Shown here piece by piece: positions 1-6,778 of a DNA stretch of 27,342 nucleotides. The DNA is taken from positions 1-27,342 of the forward strand of contig DATGMB010000097.1 of assembly GCA_035293845.1 (NCBI GenBank). Reading direction: 5' to 3'. Origin of the DNA: DATGMB01 sp035293845. Its GTDB lineage: Bacteria > Acidobacteriota > Terriglobia > Bryobacterales > Bryobacteraceae. A program made the position numbers and the translations under genes. Within the stretch, counting starts at the first letter, position 1, and every line of letters starts with the position of its first letter. The notes below the pieces were generated by a model, which was not told where the DNA came from, made no database searches, and was given only the letters and a program-made list of their open reading frames with translations.

Positions 1-1593
1 CTCGACGCCCAGCAGCACCGGGTGTTCCGCATCAACGGACGGAAGATCCTGATCCGCGGCGGCGGCTGGACGCAGGACATGCTGCTGCGCTTTTCGCCGG
101 AGCGCGAGGACGATGAGCTGTCGTACGTCCGCGACCTCCACCTCAACACCATCCGGCTCGAAGGCAAGCTCATGAACGACCATTTCTACGAGGCCTGCGA
201 CCGCAAGGGTATCCTCGTGATGGCCGGCTGGTGCTGCTGCTCCTATTGGGAAAAGTGGCCGAGCTGGAAGCCGGCGGATTACGCGGTGGCGGGCGCTTCG
301 CTGCGCGATCAGTTGCGCCGCCTGCGCAACCACCCGAGCATCCTCGCGTTCCTCTACGGCAGCGATAATTCGCCGAATGCCGAGGCGGAGCGGGTTTATC
401 TCAAGATGTTCCAGGAGGAGCGCTGGCCCGCGCCGGCGATCTCCTCGGCCGCGGACCGCACCACGCCGGGGGCCGGCGCAACCGGCGTCAAGATGACCGG
501 GCCGTACGACTACGTCGCGCCCAATTACTGGTTGGAAGATCCCGGCAAGTACGGCGGCGCGTGGGGATTCAATACGGAAACCAGCCCGGGACCTGCCATC
601 CCGGAACTGGCGAGCCTGGAAGAGATGCTGCCGAAGGACCACCTTTGGCCCATCGACGAGTTCTGGAATTTCCATGCGGGCGGCGGCGGATACCGCAACG
701 TCCGGATCTTCACGGCGGCGCTCGAAGCGCGCTACGGCAAGGCCAGGGGCCTCGAAGATTACGTCCGCAAGAGTCAGGCAATGACGTACGAAGGCGAGCG
801 CGCCATGTTCGAGGCGTTCGGGCGCAACAAGTACGGCGCGACGGGCGTGATCCAGTGGATGCTGAATAACGCGTGGCCGTCCATCATCTGGCACCTCTAC
901 GATTACTATCTGCGGCCCGGCGGCGGATATTTCGGCGCGAAGAAGGCGTGCGAGCCGCTGCACGTGCAGTATTCCTATGACGACCGTTCGGTGGCGGTGG
1001 TCAATTCCTATTACCGGGCATTTCCGGGATACACGGTCGCCGCGAAAGTCTACGATCTCGATCTCGCGGAGAAATTTTCGAAAACGGCGCCGGCCGATAT
1101 CGCGGAAGATAGCGCGGCGCGGGTCTTTCAGATCCCGGAACTTCCCGGGCTCTCCACGACTTACTTCGTGAAACTCGAGCTGCGGAATGCGGCGGGCGAA
1201 GCCGTCAGCCGGAATTTCTACTGGCTTTCGACGAAGCCGGATGTCTCGAATTGGGAAGCATCCAACGGCCGCTACACGCCGCTGCGCAGCTACGCCGACT
1301 TCACCGCGCTCGAATCGCTGCCGCGCGTGAAGCTCCGCTGGTCCTCGCGCGCCGCCGAGCTGGATGCGGACCACGTCGAGCGCGTGACGGTGCGGAATCC
1401 TGGCAAGGCGATCGCCTTCTTCGTGCATCTGCGGCTGATGGCCGGCAACCGGGAGGCCGCGCCGGTGCGGTGGGAGGACAATTATTTCGAGCTGATGCCC
1501 GGCGAGGCGCGGACGGTGAGCGCCCGCGTCCACCGCAAGGATCTCCACGGCGAAAACGTCCGCATTCTTTGCGAGGGCTGGAATGTGGACTGA
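1..1593 (+). CDS. GH2 exo-beta-D-glucosaminidase (CsxA-like), 5' partial
   Basis: The reading frame is open from base 1, so the N-terminal sugar-binding and Ig-like domains lie outside the window. The visible part covers the TIM barrel and C-terminal beta domains of a glycoside hydrolase family 2 enzyme. It resembles exo-beta-D-glucosaminidases, which release glucosamine from chitosan ends. The barrel opens with an RINGRKILIRGGGW segment. The acid/base is the Asp of the GSD motif (codon 364-366), where most GH2 enzymes have NE. The nucleophile is the Glu of FNTETS (codon 577-579). Further family-type segments are YDYVAPNYW, ATGVIQWMLNNAWPS and GAKKACEPLHVQYSYDD. It converges with the deacetylase gene, leaving only 3 bp between stop codons. 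Family is confident; substrate is inferred, and a mannosidase-type GH2 is the alternative. Confidence 0.88.
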   Translation, partial: LDAQQHRVFRINGRKILIRGGGWTQDMLLRFSPEREDDELSYVRDLHLNTIRLEGKLMNDHFYEACDRKGILVMAGWCCCSYWEKWPSWKPADYAVAGASLRDQLRRLRNHPSILAFLYGSDNSPNAEAERVYLKMFQEERWPAPAISSAADRTTPGAGATGVKMTGPYDYVAPNYWLEDPGKYGGAWGFNTETSPGPAIPELASLEEMLPKDHLWPIDEFWNFHAGGGGYRNVRIFTAALEARYGKARGLEDYVRKSQAMTYEGERAMFEAFGRNKYGATGVIQWMLNNAWPSIIWHLYDYYLRPGGGYFGAKKACEPLHVQYSYDDRSVAVVNSYYRAFPGYTVAAKVYDLDLAEKFSKTAPADIAEDSAARVFQIPELPGLSTTYFVKLELRNAAGEAVSRNFYWLSTKPDVSNWEASNGRYTPLRSYADFTALESLPRVKLRWSSRAAELDADHVERVTVRNPGKAIAFFVHLRLMAGNREAAPVRWEDNYFELMPGEARTVSARVHRKDLHGENVRILCEGWNVD

Positions 1594-1596
1594 GGA

Positions 1597-2415
1597 TCAC
1601 CGCAGCCCGGCGTAATTCACCAGCTCGATCCGGTTCCGCTCCAGCGCCTCGCGGGCTTCGGGCGATACCAGCGCTGCCAGCTCCTGCTCGCGGCTTTCCT
1701 TGAGCCGCGTCGGGGCTTGCCGCAGCGCGGGACCGCAGCGGCCGGGGTGGCACATGAATTCGGTGCTGCCCTCCGGCAGCGTGCCGAGCAACTGCACGAG
1801 CTCTGCGGCGCGGAAGCGGCCGGTGATCTGAAACCCGGCGAAGTGGTCGGTGGTGCGGCAGCCGTGCCGGGCGAGGACGCGATGGAACCGCGCGCGGAGC
1901 ACAGATAAGGCATCGCTGCTCAGGCGCTTGAGGGGCGGGACGGCGGGCCGTGCTTCGAGCGGGAAATCGAATGGCCGCCGCACCCAGTGGATCCCGAATT
2001 CCTCCGCCAATCGTGCGACGGCATCGAGCACCGGCGGGGCCAGATGCGTGTGCTTGTGCGTGTCCAGGTGCGTCGGCCGCAAGCCGGCGTCCAGGATGCG
2101 GCGTACCTGGGCCCTCAGCTCCTCATACGGCCGGAGCTGCCGCGCCGCGAGCGCCGCCAGCAGCCGCGGGATGGACGAGGGCAGTGGACGCCCCGTGACG
2201 AGCGAGCGGCCGCCGATCAGCACCAGATGGCAGCCGATATCGAGCGTGGGGGTTTCGCGCGCGAGCCGCAGCGCGTCGTCGAACGCCTCGCCGTTCGCCA
2301 TCAGGGTGGTGGCGGTGAGGATGCCGCGGCGGTGGGCCTCCACGATTCCCTGGTTCACGTCCGGCGTGAAGCCGAAATCGTCCGCGTTGACGACCAGTTG
2401 CTTTCGACTGCTCAA
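1597..2415 (-). CDS. ChbG/HpnK-family (YdjC-like) carbohydrate deacetylase
   Basis: A 272-residue metal-dependent N-deacetylase. The metal-site motifs are the Asp pair in NADDFG (residues 10-15), His63 in the GCHLVL strand, and a HLDTHKHTH cluster (116-124). Family members remove acetyl groups from chitooligosaccharides (ChbG) or from N-acetylglucosaminyl bacteriohopanetetrol (HpnK). The start is TTG at 2415; its bases overlap the TGA stop of mlaD (TTGA), so translation is probably coupled to the Mla operon. No ATG lies near the N-terminus ahead of the ADDFG motif. Context next to lipid transport genes, plus an HpnI-like glycosyltransferase elsewhere in the window, favours an HpnK role over ChbG. 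That choice is inference. Confidence 0.87.
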   Translation of the reverse strand: MSSRKQLVVNADDFGFTPDVNQGIVEAHRRGILTATTLMANGEAFDDALRLARETPTLDIGCHLVLIGGRSLVTGRPLPSSIPRLLAALAARQLRPYEELRAQVRRILDAGLRPTHLDTHKHTHLAPPVLDAVARLAEEFGIHWVRRPFDFPLEARPAVPPLKRLSSDALSVLRARFHRVLARHGCRTTDHFAGFQITGRFRAAELVQLLGTLPEGSTEFMCHPGRCGPALRQAPTRLKESREQELAALVSPEAREALERNRIELVNYAGLR

Positions 2416-3485
2416 AATATCGCCAGCCGCAGGGTCAGGAATTTCTTGGGATTGGCGCGGATGTCCTTGGTCAGGCCCTGCAGCTCGCGGGTGGCGGCGG
2501 TGAGTGCATCGTAGAGCTGCGGATTGACGACGAACTGGCCGAGCGTCCCCTGGCCGGCATCGATCTTGGCGACGGTGGTGTTGAGCTTTTCGACCAGCGC
2601 GGTGAGCTGGTTGCTCAGCTCGTCATTGGTGAGCAGCTTGCCGGCGGTGCCCTGGCCCTTGTTGAGGCCTTCGATCAGGCTGCGGAGCTGCGTCACGGTG
2701 AGGGTCGCCTCTTTGTACAACGCGGGGTCCTTGAGCAGCAGACCGGCGGTGCCCTGCCCCGCATTCAGGTCCGCGAGCATGGCGTCGATGCGGCGCAGCG
2801 GCGCGCGCATTTCGTTGTAGAACTCGTCGCTGTAGATCAGCTTGCTGAGCGTACCCTTGCTGTTGCGGATATCGGAAAGCAAGCCCTGGCCTTCGGCGGC
2901 GATGGCGTTCAGCCGCCGGTACAGCTCGTCGTCCTTGAGCAGCAGCCCGATGTTGCCCTTGCCCGCCTCCACGCCGGAAAGCAGGCTGTCGACGCGGCCC
3001 ACGATGCCCTGAAAGGACTTGAGCACGTTCGACATTTCGCCCATCAGCTCGGGAATGTCCTGCCCCTGGATGCTGCGCAGCGTGGCCCCGGGCTGCACCG
3101 TCTGTTTGGCGGTGCCGCGCGTAATGTTGAGGAACTTATCGCCGAGGAGATTGGCGGCGGCGATCTCGACTGTGGAATCGACCGGAATATCCGGCAGGTA
3201 CCGGTGCTGCACCAGCATGTCGAAGCGGACGGCGCGGTGCGGGTCGGGCGAGTCGGTCAGGTGCAGCGAATCCACGTACCCCACCGTGATGCCATTGAGC
3301 CGCACCGGTGTGCCGCCCGCGAGCCCCGAGGCGTCCGCCATGTACGTGTAGAGCGCGGCGTTGTGCTGGAAGATGCCGCGGCGGCTGGTCAGCAGGAACA
3401 CGAGCACGTAGATCATGATGAACGCCGTCAGCGCGATCACGCCGATCTTCAGTTGCGCCCAACGTACTCTTCCGCGTTCCGGCAT
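2412..3485 (-). CDS. mlaD: MlaD-like MCE-domain lipid-binding protein with 34-residue C-terminal repeats
   Basis: A 357-residue periplasmic subunit of an Mla-type lipid ABC transporter. It has one N-terminal membrane anchor (about residues 11-33), then one MCE domain (about 40-120, with the SGLAGGTPVRLNGITVGYV segment). A long helical C-terminus follows. There a G-x-G-T-x-G-x-L-L motif recurs with Gly at 177, 211, 245, 279 and 313, exactly 34 residues apart. It ends in the NPKKFL segment often seen in MCE proteins. The MCE ring binds lipid; the helical repeat part probably extends it into a tube across the periplasm, as in other MCE proteins. The ATG lies 1 bp after the mlaF stop. The TGA stop overlaps the TTG start of the deacetylase. 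Confidence 0.9.
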   Translation of the reverse strand: MPERGRVRWAQLKIGVIALTAFIMIYVLVFLLTSRRGIFQHNAALYTYMADASGLAGGTPVRLNGITVGYVDSLHLTDSPDPHRAVRFDMLVQHRYLPDIPVDSTVEIAAANLLGDKFLNITRGTAKQTVQPGATLRSIQGQDIPELMGEMSNVLKSFQGIVGRVDSLLSGVEAGKGNIGLLLKDDELYRRLNAIAAEGQGLLSDIRNSKGTLSKLIYSDEFYNEMRAPLRRIDAMLADLNAGQGTAGLLLKDPALYKEATLTVTQLRSLIEGLNKGQGTAGKLLTNDELSNQLTALVEKLNTTVAKIDAGQGTLGQFVVNPQLYDALTAATRELQGLTKDIRANPKKFLTLRLAIF

Positions 3486-3486
3486 A

Positions 3487-4314
3487 CTAGGATTCCCGCT
3501 GCCTTACAAATTTGCAGATGTAGGGATCGGTCGAACGTTCCAGCCGGTCCTGATCGCCTTCGAAGACCAGCCGGCCCTCGCGCATGACCATGAAAATCGT
3601 CTTGGTGCTCTGCCTGGCCCCGTTTTCAATTCGATCCAGGCGTCCCTGTTCCGAATTGTAGCGGAAATTCGCAATGAGATTTCCGTCCTGATAGCGGTTG
3701 GTCACCACCAGCGTGGTGGTATGGCTGAGATCCCGCTCCTTGATCAGCAGGGCGATGATGGTGTGGGCGGTGATCGGGTCCAGGCCCGCGGTAGGCGAAT
3801 CGTAGAGAATCAGGGGCGGCTCCGTGACCACGGCGCGCGCAATCGCGGCGCGCCGCCGCATGCCGCCGGAAAGCTCGCTGGGGAACTTCTCCAGAGTCCC
3901 GCCGAGCTCGACGAACTCCAGCGCTTGCTGCACGCGGCGGTGCACGTCCGCGGCGGGACAGCGGATCGATCTCTGGTTGAGCAGCGGGTAGGCGACGTTC
4001 TCTTCGATCGTCAGGCTGTCGAACAGCGCGCTCTCCTGAAACAGCATGCCGATCCGGCTGCGAATTTCGAACATCTCCCGCTCGCTCATCCGGGTAAGGT
4101 CCTGGCCGAACGCGAATACACGGCCGGAGTCGGGCTGAATCAGCCCGAGAGCGGTTTTGAGAAGCACGGTTTTGCCGCTGCCCGCGGCGCCGAAGATGAC
4201 GCGGGACTCGCCCTCGAAGGCCTCGAAGGAAACGCGGTCCAGCACGGGCCCGGCGTCGAACTGCACCGTGACCTGCTCGAAACGGAGGACCGGCTGGCCG
4301 CTCGCGGCGGTCAT
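3487..4314 (-). CDS. mlaF: MlaF-like ABC transporter ATPase with altered catalytic residues
   Basis: A 275-residue cytoplasmic ATPase pairing with the MlaE permease. Walker A is GAAGSGKT (residues 42-49), the Q-loop is Gln93, and the signature is LSGGM (148-152). Walker B runs LILYDS (168-173). Two normally conserved catalytic positions differ: the Glu after the Walker B Asp is Ser173 (TCG, 3796-3798), and the H-loop His is Asn206 in VVTNR (AAC, 3697-3699). About 25 extra residues follow the H-loop before FMVMREGRLVFEG. The start is the ATG that overlaps the mlaE stop (ATGA, 4311-4314). A longer open frame upstream lies inside mlaE and was rejected. Whether the protein hydrolyses ATP normally is an open question. 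Confidence 0.9.
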   Translation of the reverse strand: MTAASGQPVLRFEQVTVQFDAGPVLDRVSFEAFEGESRVIFGAAGSGKTVLLKTALGLIQPDSGRVFAFGQDLTRMSEREMFEIRSRIGMLFQESALFDSLTIEENVAYPLLNQRSIRCPAADVHRRVQQALEFVELGGTLEKFPSELSGGMRRRAAIARAVVTEPPLILYDSPTAGLDPITAHTIIALLIKERDLSHTTTLVVTNRYQDGNLIANFRYNSEQGRLDRIENGARQSTKTIFMVMREGRLVFEGDQDRLERSTDPYICKFVRQRES

Positions 4315-5081
4315 TGCACGCCACCCAGGCTGACGAAAATTTTGGTCATCATCAGGTCGAGCAGAAAGATCGTGATCGTGGCCATGACCACCGCCTGCGT
4401 GGTCGCGCGGCCCACGCCCTGCGTTCCACCCGTCGTCCGCAGTCCGTAGAAGCACCCCACCATGGAGATGACGACCGCGAAAACCAGCGGCTTCAGCAGG
4501 CCGAAAATCACGTCGTCCGGCCAGCTCAGCGCCTGCCACGCGCTCGACCAGTAGAGCTTCGAAGGGATGCCGAGAAAAAGCTGGGCGATGATCCAGCCGC
4601 CGCACATCCCGATGAAATCCGAAATCACGGTCAGGAGCGGCAGCATGGCGGAAGTCGCGAGCAGCCGGGGCTTGACGAGCTTTTGATCCGGGTCCGTGCC
4701 CAGCGCGCGCATGGCGTCGATCTGCTCGGTGACTTTCATCGAGCCGAGCTCGCTGGCGATGCCTGAGGCATTGCGGCCGGCGAGCATGAGCGCCGTCAGC
4801 ACGGGGCCCAGTTCGCGCACTAGCGTGAGGGAGACGAGGGTGCCGGTTTTGTTGATCTGCCCGTAGGTGGCCAGCGCCTTGGACATTTCGAGCGCCATGA
4901 CGGCGCCCGCGAAGAAGCCGGTGATGGTGGCGATGCCCAGGCTTCCCACGCCGATGATGTCCATCTGCAGGATGATGTCATCGACGTAGTGCGGCCGGCG
5001 GAGGATGTTCCGGAAGGTCCGGCCGGTGAGAACGAAGAAATCCTGGACCGACGCGACAGGTGCTTTCAGCCAATCCAGCAA
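4311..5081 (-). CDS. mlaE: MlaE-like lipid ABC transporter permease
   Basis: A 256-residue integral membrane subunit of the Mla/MCE lipid transporter. It shows the family pattern: an N-terminal amphipathic segment, hydrophobic spans, the conserved stretch LTLVRELGPVLTALMLAGRNASGIASELGSM described here only by position (residues about 86-115), and the EQIDAMRALGTDP loop. The frame is closed by TGA directly before the TTG at 5081, so TTG is the first possible start. No strong ribosome site is visible. It is the first gene of the mlaE-mlaF-mlaD-deacetylase operon. The 74-bp gap to the divergent peptidase gene must hold promoters for both directions; I see no clear consensus boxes there. Confidence 0.9.
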   Translation of the reverse strand: MLDWLKAPVASVQDFFVLTGRTFRNILRRPHYVDDIILQMDIIGVGSLGIATITGFFAGAVMALEMSKALATYGQINKTGTLVSLTLVRELGPVLTALMLAGRNASGIASELGSMKVTEQIDAMRALGTDPDQKLVKPRLLATSAMLPLLTVISDFIGMCGGWIIAQLFLGIPSKLYWSSAWQALSWPDDVIFGLLKPLVFAVVISMVGCFYGLRTTGGTQGVGRATTQAVVMATITIFLLDLMMTKIFVSLGGVQ

Positions 5082-5155
5082 TCAGATCGATCCCCGAACT
5101 TCAATGCTAGCATGTATTTGTAGCGTGGGCCGACTGCCCGCGCGAGCCCATCCTT

Positions 5156-6100
5156 ATGTCCCTTACCGATATCCCAGGCATCCGCGTCGGCCACATTTCG
5201 GATTATGACGCACTAACCGGCTGCACGGCGATTCTGTGTCCCGCGGGCGCGGTGGGCGGCGTCGACATTCAGGGTTCCGCGAGCGGCACATCGGAGACCC
5301 CGACGCTCGCCCCCTCGCACGTGGACCCGGTGGCGCACGCCATCTGCCTGGCGGGCGGCAGCGCCTTCGGCCTCGAAGCATCGTCGGGCGTGCGCCGGTA
5401 TCTCGCGAAGCAGAACGCCGGCGTCCAGACGCCCGGCGGGCGCATCCCGATCGTCCCGGCGGCGATTATCTACGACCTGGGCATCGGAAAGTCGCACCGC
5501 CACCCGGATCTCGCCATGGGCGAAGCAGCCGCGGCGGCGGCCACCGGCGGTCCGGTGCAGGAAGGCTGCGTGGGAGCGGGAACCGGCGCCACGGTCGGCA
5601 AGGCGCTGGGCATGCGCCACGCCATGAAATCGGGCCTGGGCTCCTGGACGGTGAAGCTGCCCGGCGGCGTTCTGGTCGCGAGCCTCGTGGTGGTGAACGC
5701 CTTCGGCGACGTGCGCGATCCAGCGACGGGCGCGATTGTGGCCGGGGCGCGAAAAGCGCCTGACAGCCGCGAATTCGCCAATGCCGAAACGGTGCTGAAA
5801 GAGCGCCCGCCGGCGCCGCTGGTCCGCGCCAACACCACGCTCGCGGTGGTCGCGACCAATGCGCGGCTGGATAAGGTGGAAACGACCAAGCTGGCGCAAT
5901 TCGCCGGCCTCGGCATGGCCCGCGCGATCTACCCCGTGAACACGATGCTCGATGGCGACACCACCTTCGCCCTCTCGCTCGGGGACCGCCGCGCCGATAT
6001 CAATACGCTGGGCATCGCCGCGGCGGAGGCCGTGGTGCAGGCGATCCTGCGGGCGGTGAAGCTGGCGAAGACGATGGGCGGAGTGCCGGGGCTAGGGTAG
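5156..6100 (+). CDS. P1/DmpA-family peptidase (S58, L-aminopeptidase/D-esterase-like)
   Basis: A 314-residue N-terminal-nucleophile hydrolase of the P1/DmpA family. It starts with the typical LTDIPGIRVGH segment. It then has GCTAILCPAGAVGGVD, a Gly-rich LAGGSAFGLEA segment, the EGCVGAGTGATVGK turn, and an RANTTLAVVATNA strand (about residues 224-236). In the family, autocleavage next to a Ser/Thr in this last region creates the catalytic N-terminus. Here the candidates are Thr227 and Thr228 after Asn226. Members are cytoplasmic and cleave N-terminal residues from amides or beta-peptides; the substrate is not predictable. It is a single-gene unit divergent from mlaE, with ATG at 5156 and stop TAG. 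Confidence 0.9.
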   Translation: MSLTDIPGIRVGHISDYDALTGCTAILCPAGAVGGVDIQGSASGTSETPTLAPSHVDPVAHAICLAGGSAFGLEASSGVRRYLAKQNAGVQTPGGRIPIVPAAIIYDLGIGKSHRHPDLAMGEAAAAAATGGPVQEGCVGAGTGATVGKALGMRHAMKSGLGSWTVKLPGGVLVASLVVVNAFGDVRDPATGAIVAGARKAPDSREFANAETVLKERPPAPLVRANTTLAVVATNARLDKVETTKLAQFAGLGMARAIYPVNTMLDGDTTFALSLGDRRADINTLGIAAAEAVVQAILRAVKLAKTMGGVPGLG

Positions 6101-6132
6101 CGCGCTATGACGGACGACCGGTTGCCGCGGTC

Positions 6133-6164
6133 CCGTATGGCGGTATGGTAGTACGGTTGTATGG
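6133..6164 (+). promoter_or_regulatory. Four tandem 8-bp repeats, probable antitoxin operator
   Basis: Four adjacent 8-bp units read CCGTATGG, CGGTATGG, TAGTACGG and TTGTATGG (consensus NNGTATGG). They run without gaps into the first bases of the antitoxin gene, whose ATG is at 6161. Ribbon-helix-helix repressors such as MetJ bind tandem 8-bp boxes. An autoregulatory operator for the adjacent RHH-like antitoxin is therefore the natural reading, but it is inferred from spacing and position. Confidence 0.6.
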
Positions 6165-6412
6165 CGAGCCGGAAAATGACATTCACACTGCCGGACGACG
6201 TCGCCTGTGCGCTGCTGAAGCGGGTTCCGGCGCGAGACCGTTCTCGCTACGTCAGCGAGGCCATCGCCGCCAAGCTGGATGAGCGGCGCCAGCGATTGAT
6301 TCGCGCCTGCGACGCCGCCAATGCCGACGCGGACGTCCTCGCGATCGAGCGGGAGTGGGATGCACTCGATGACCCGATCGAGGAGCCATGGGTGAGTGCC
6401 CCTTCGCGGTGA
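6161..6412 (+). CDS. MazE/CopG-like ribbon-helix-helix antitoxin
   Basis: An 83-residue protein. Its N-terminus has a beta strand (residues 5-10, KMTFTL) followed by two helices with the RSRYVSEAIAAKLDERR pattern. This is typical of ribbon-helix-helix antitoxins paired with MazF toxins. The acidic C-terminus (ADADVLAIEREWDALDDPIEEP) would be the toxin-binding tail. Its last 17 bp overlap the mazF-type gene, whose GTG start at 6396 sits about 10 bp after the AGGAG within the antitoxin tail. It should neutralise the toxin and repress its own promoter through the tandem 8-bp repeats that overlap its start codon. Confidence 0.78.
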   Translation: MASRKMTFTLPDDVACALLKRVPARDRSRYVSEAIAAKLDERRQRLIRACDAANADADVLAIEREWDALDDPIEEPWVSAPSR

Positions 6413-6722
6413 GGTCTGGTGGGCCCGCCTCGACCCGGTGCGCGGTTCGGAAATCGGGAAGACGCGGCTATGCGTAGTTCTGACCTCGGATATCCTGAAC
6501 GAGCGCCGGCGCACCCTCGTGGTGATTCCGCTTTCGACGTCGCCCAAGCCGAATCCTCCTTTGCTGATCCCGGTCCGATGCGCCGGGCGTGACGCGGTTG
6601 CGGTCACAGACCAGGTCCGCGCGATTTCCAAGGAATGATTGGTGAATCGTGCCGGCGAGCTTTCCGCAAAAGATCTGTTCGCGATTGAGGAGGGGCTGCG
6701 CGAAATCCTGGAGATGGGGTAA
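6396..6722 (+). pseudogene. MazF/PemK-type endoribonuclease toxin, interrupted by an in-frame TGA
   Basis: The N-terminal part matches MazF well: RGEVWWARLDPVRGSEIGKTR, then LVVIPLST and AVTDQVRAISKE. This covers the SH3-like barrel of an mRNA interferase. After 80 codons comes TGA (6636-6638). The same frame then continues with LVNRAGELSAKDLFAIEEGLREIL up to TAA at 6720-6722, which is the normal MazF C-terminal end. A single C-to-T change (CGA to TGA) in an Arg codon would explain this. The truncated product lacks about the last 28 residues, including the final helix. It is most likely inactive, or the base is a sequencing error. The start is GTG, overlapping the antitoxin gene. Confidence 0.8.
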
Positions 6723-6745
6723 GCAGGCCCGTCTGCACAGCAAGC

Positions 6746-6751
6746 TATAAT
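6746..6751 (+). promoter_or_regulatory. Candidate -10 box for cpaF
   Basis: A perfect TATAAT lies 28 bp ahead of the cpaF GTG start, in the 56-bp gap after the toxin remnant. No convincing -35 hexamer is present 16-18 bp upstream, so this is a partial promoter match. Confidence 0.4.
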
Positions 6752-6778
6752 GATCTCCACCCGACCGCAGGAGAACTC

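Noticed and set aside
3415..4449. A 344-codon plus-strand frame across mlaF
   Set aside because: Its translation has no recognisable motif, and it is antisense to a clear ABC ATPase.
6133..6164. The 8-bp repeats and the pdxS-pdxT heptads as a CRISPR array
   Set aside because: Repeats are far too short and have no spacers. No cas gene is present.
6636..6638. The mazF TGA as a selenocysteine codon, given selB in the same window
   Set aside because: MazF proteins are not known selenoproteins. The residue aligned there is usually Arg or similar, and no SECIS-like hairpin was evident directly after the codon. A nonsense mutation is simpler.
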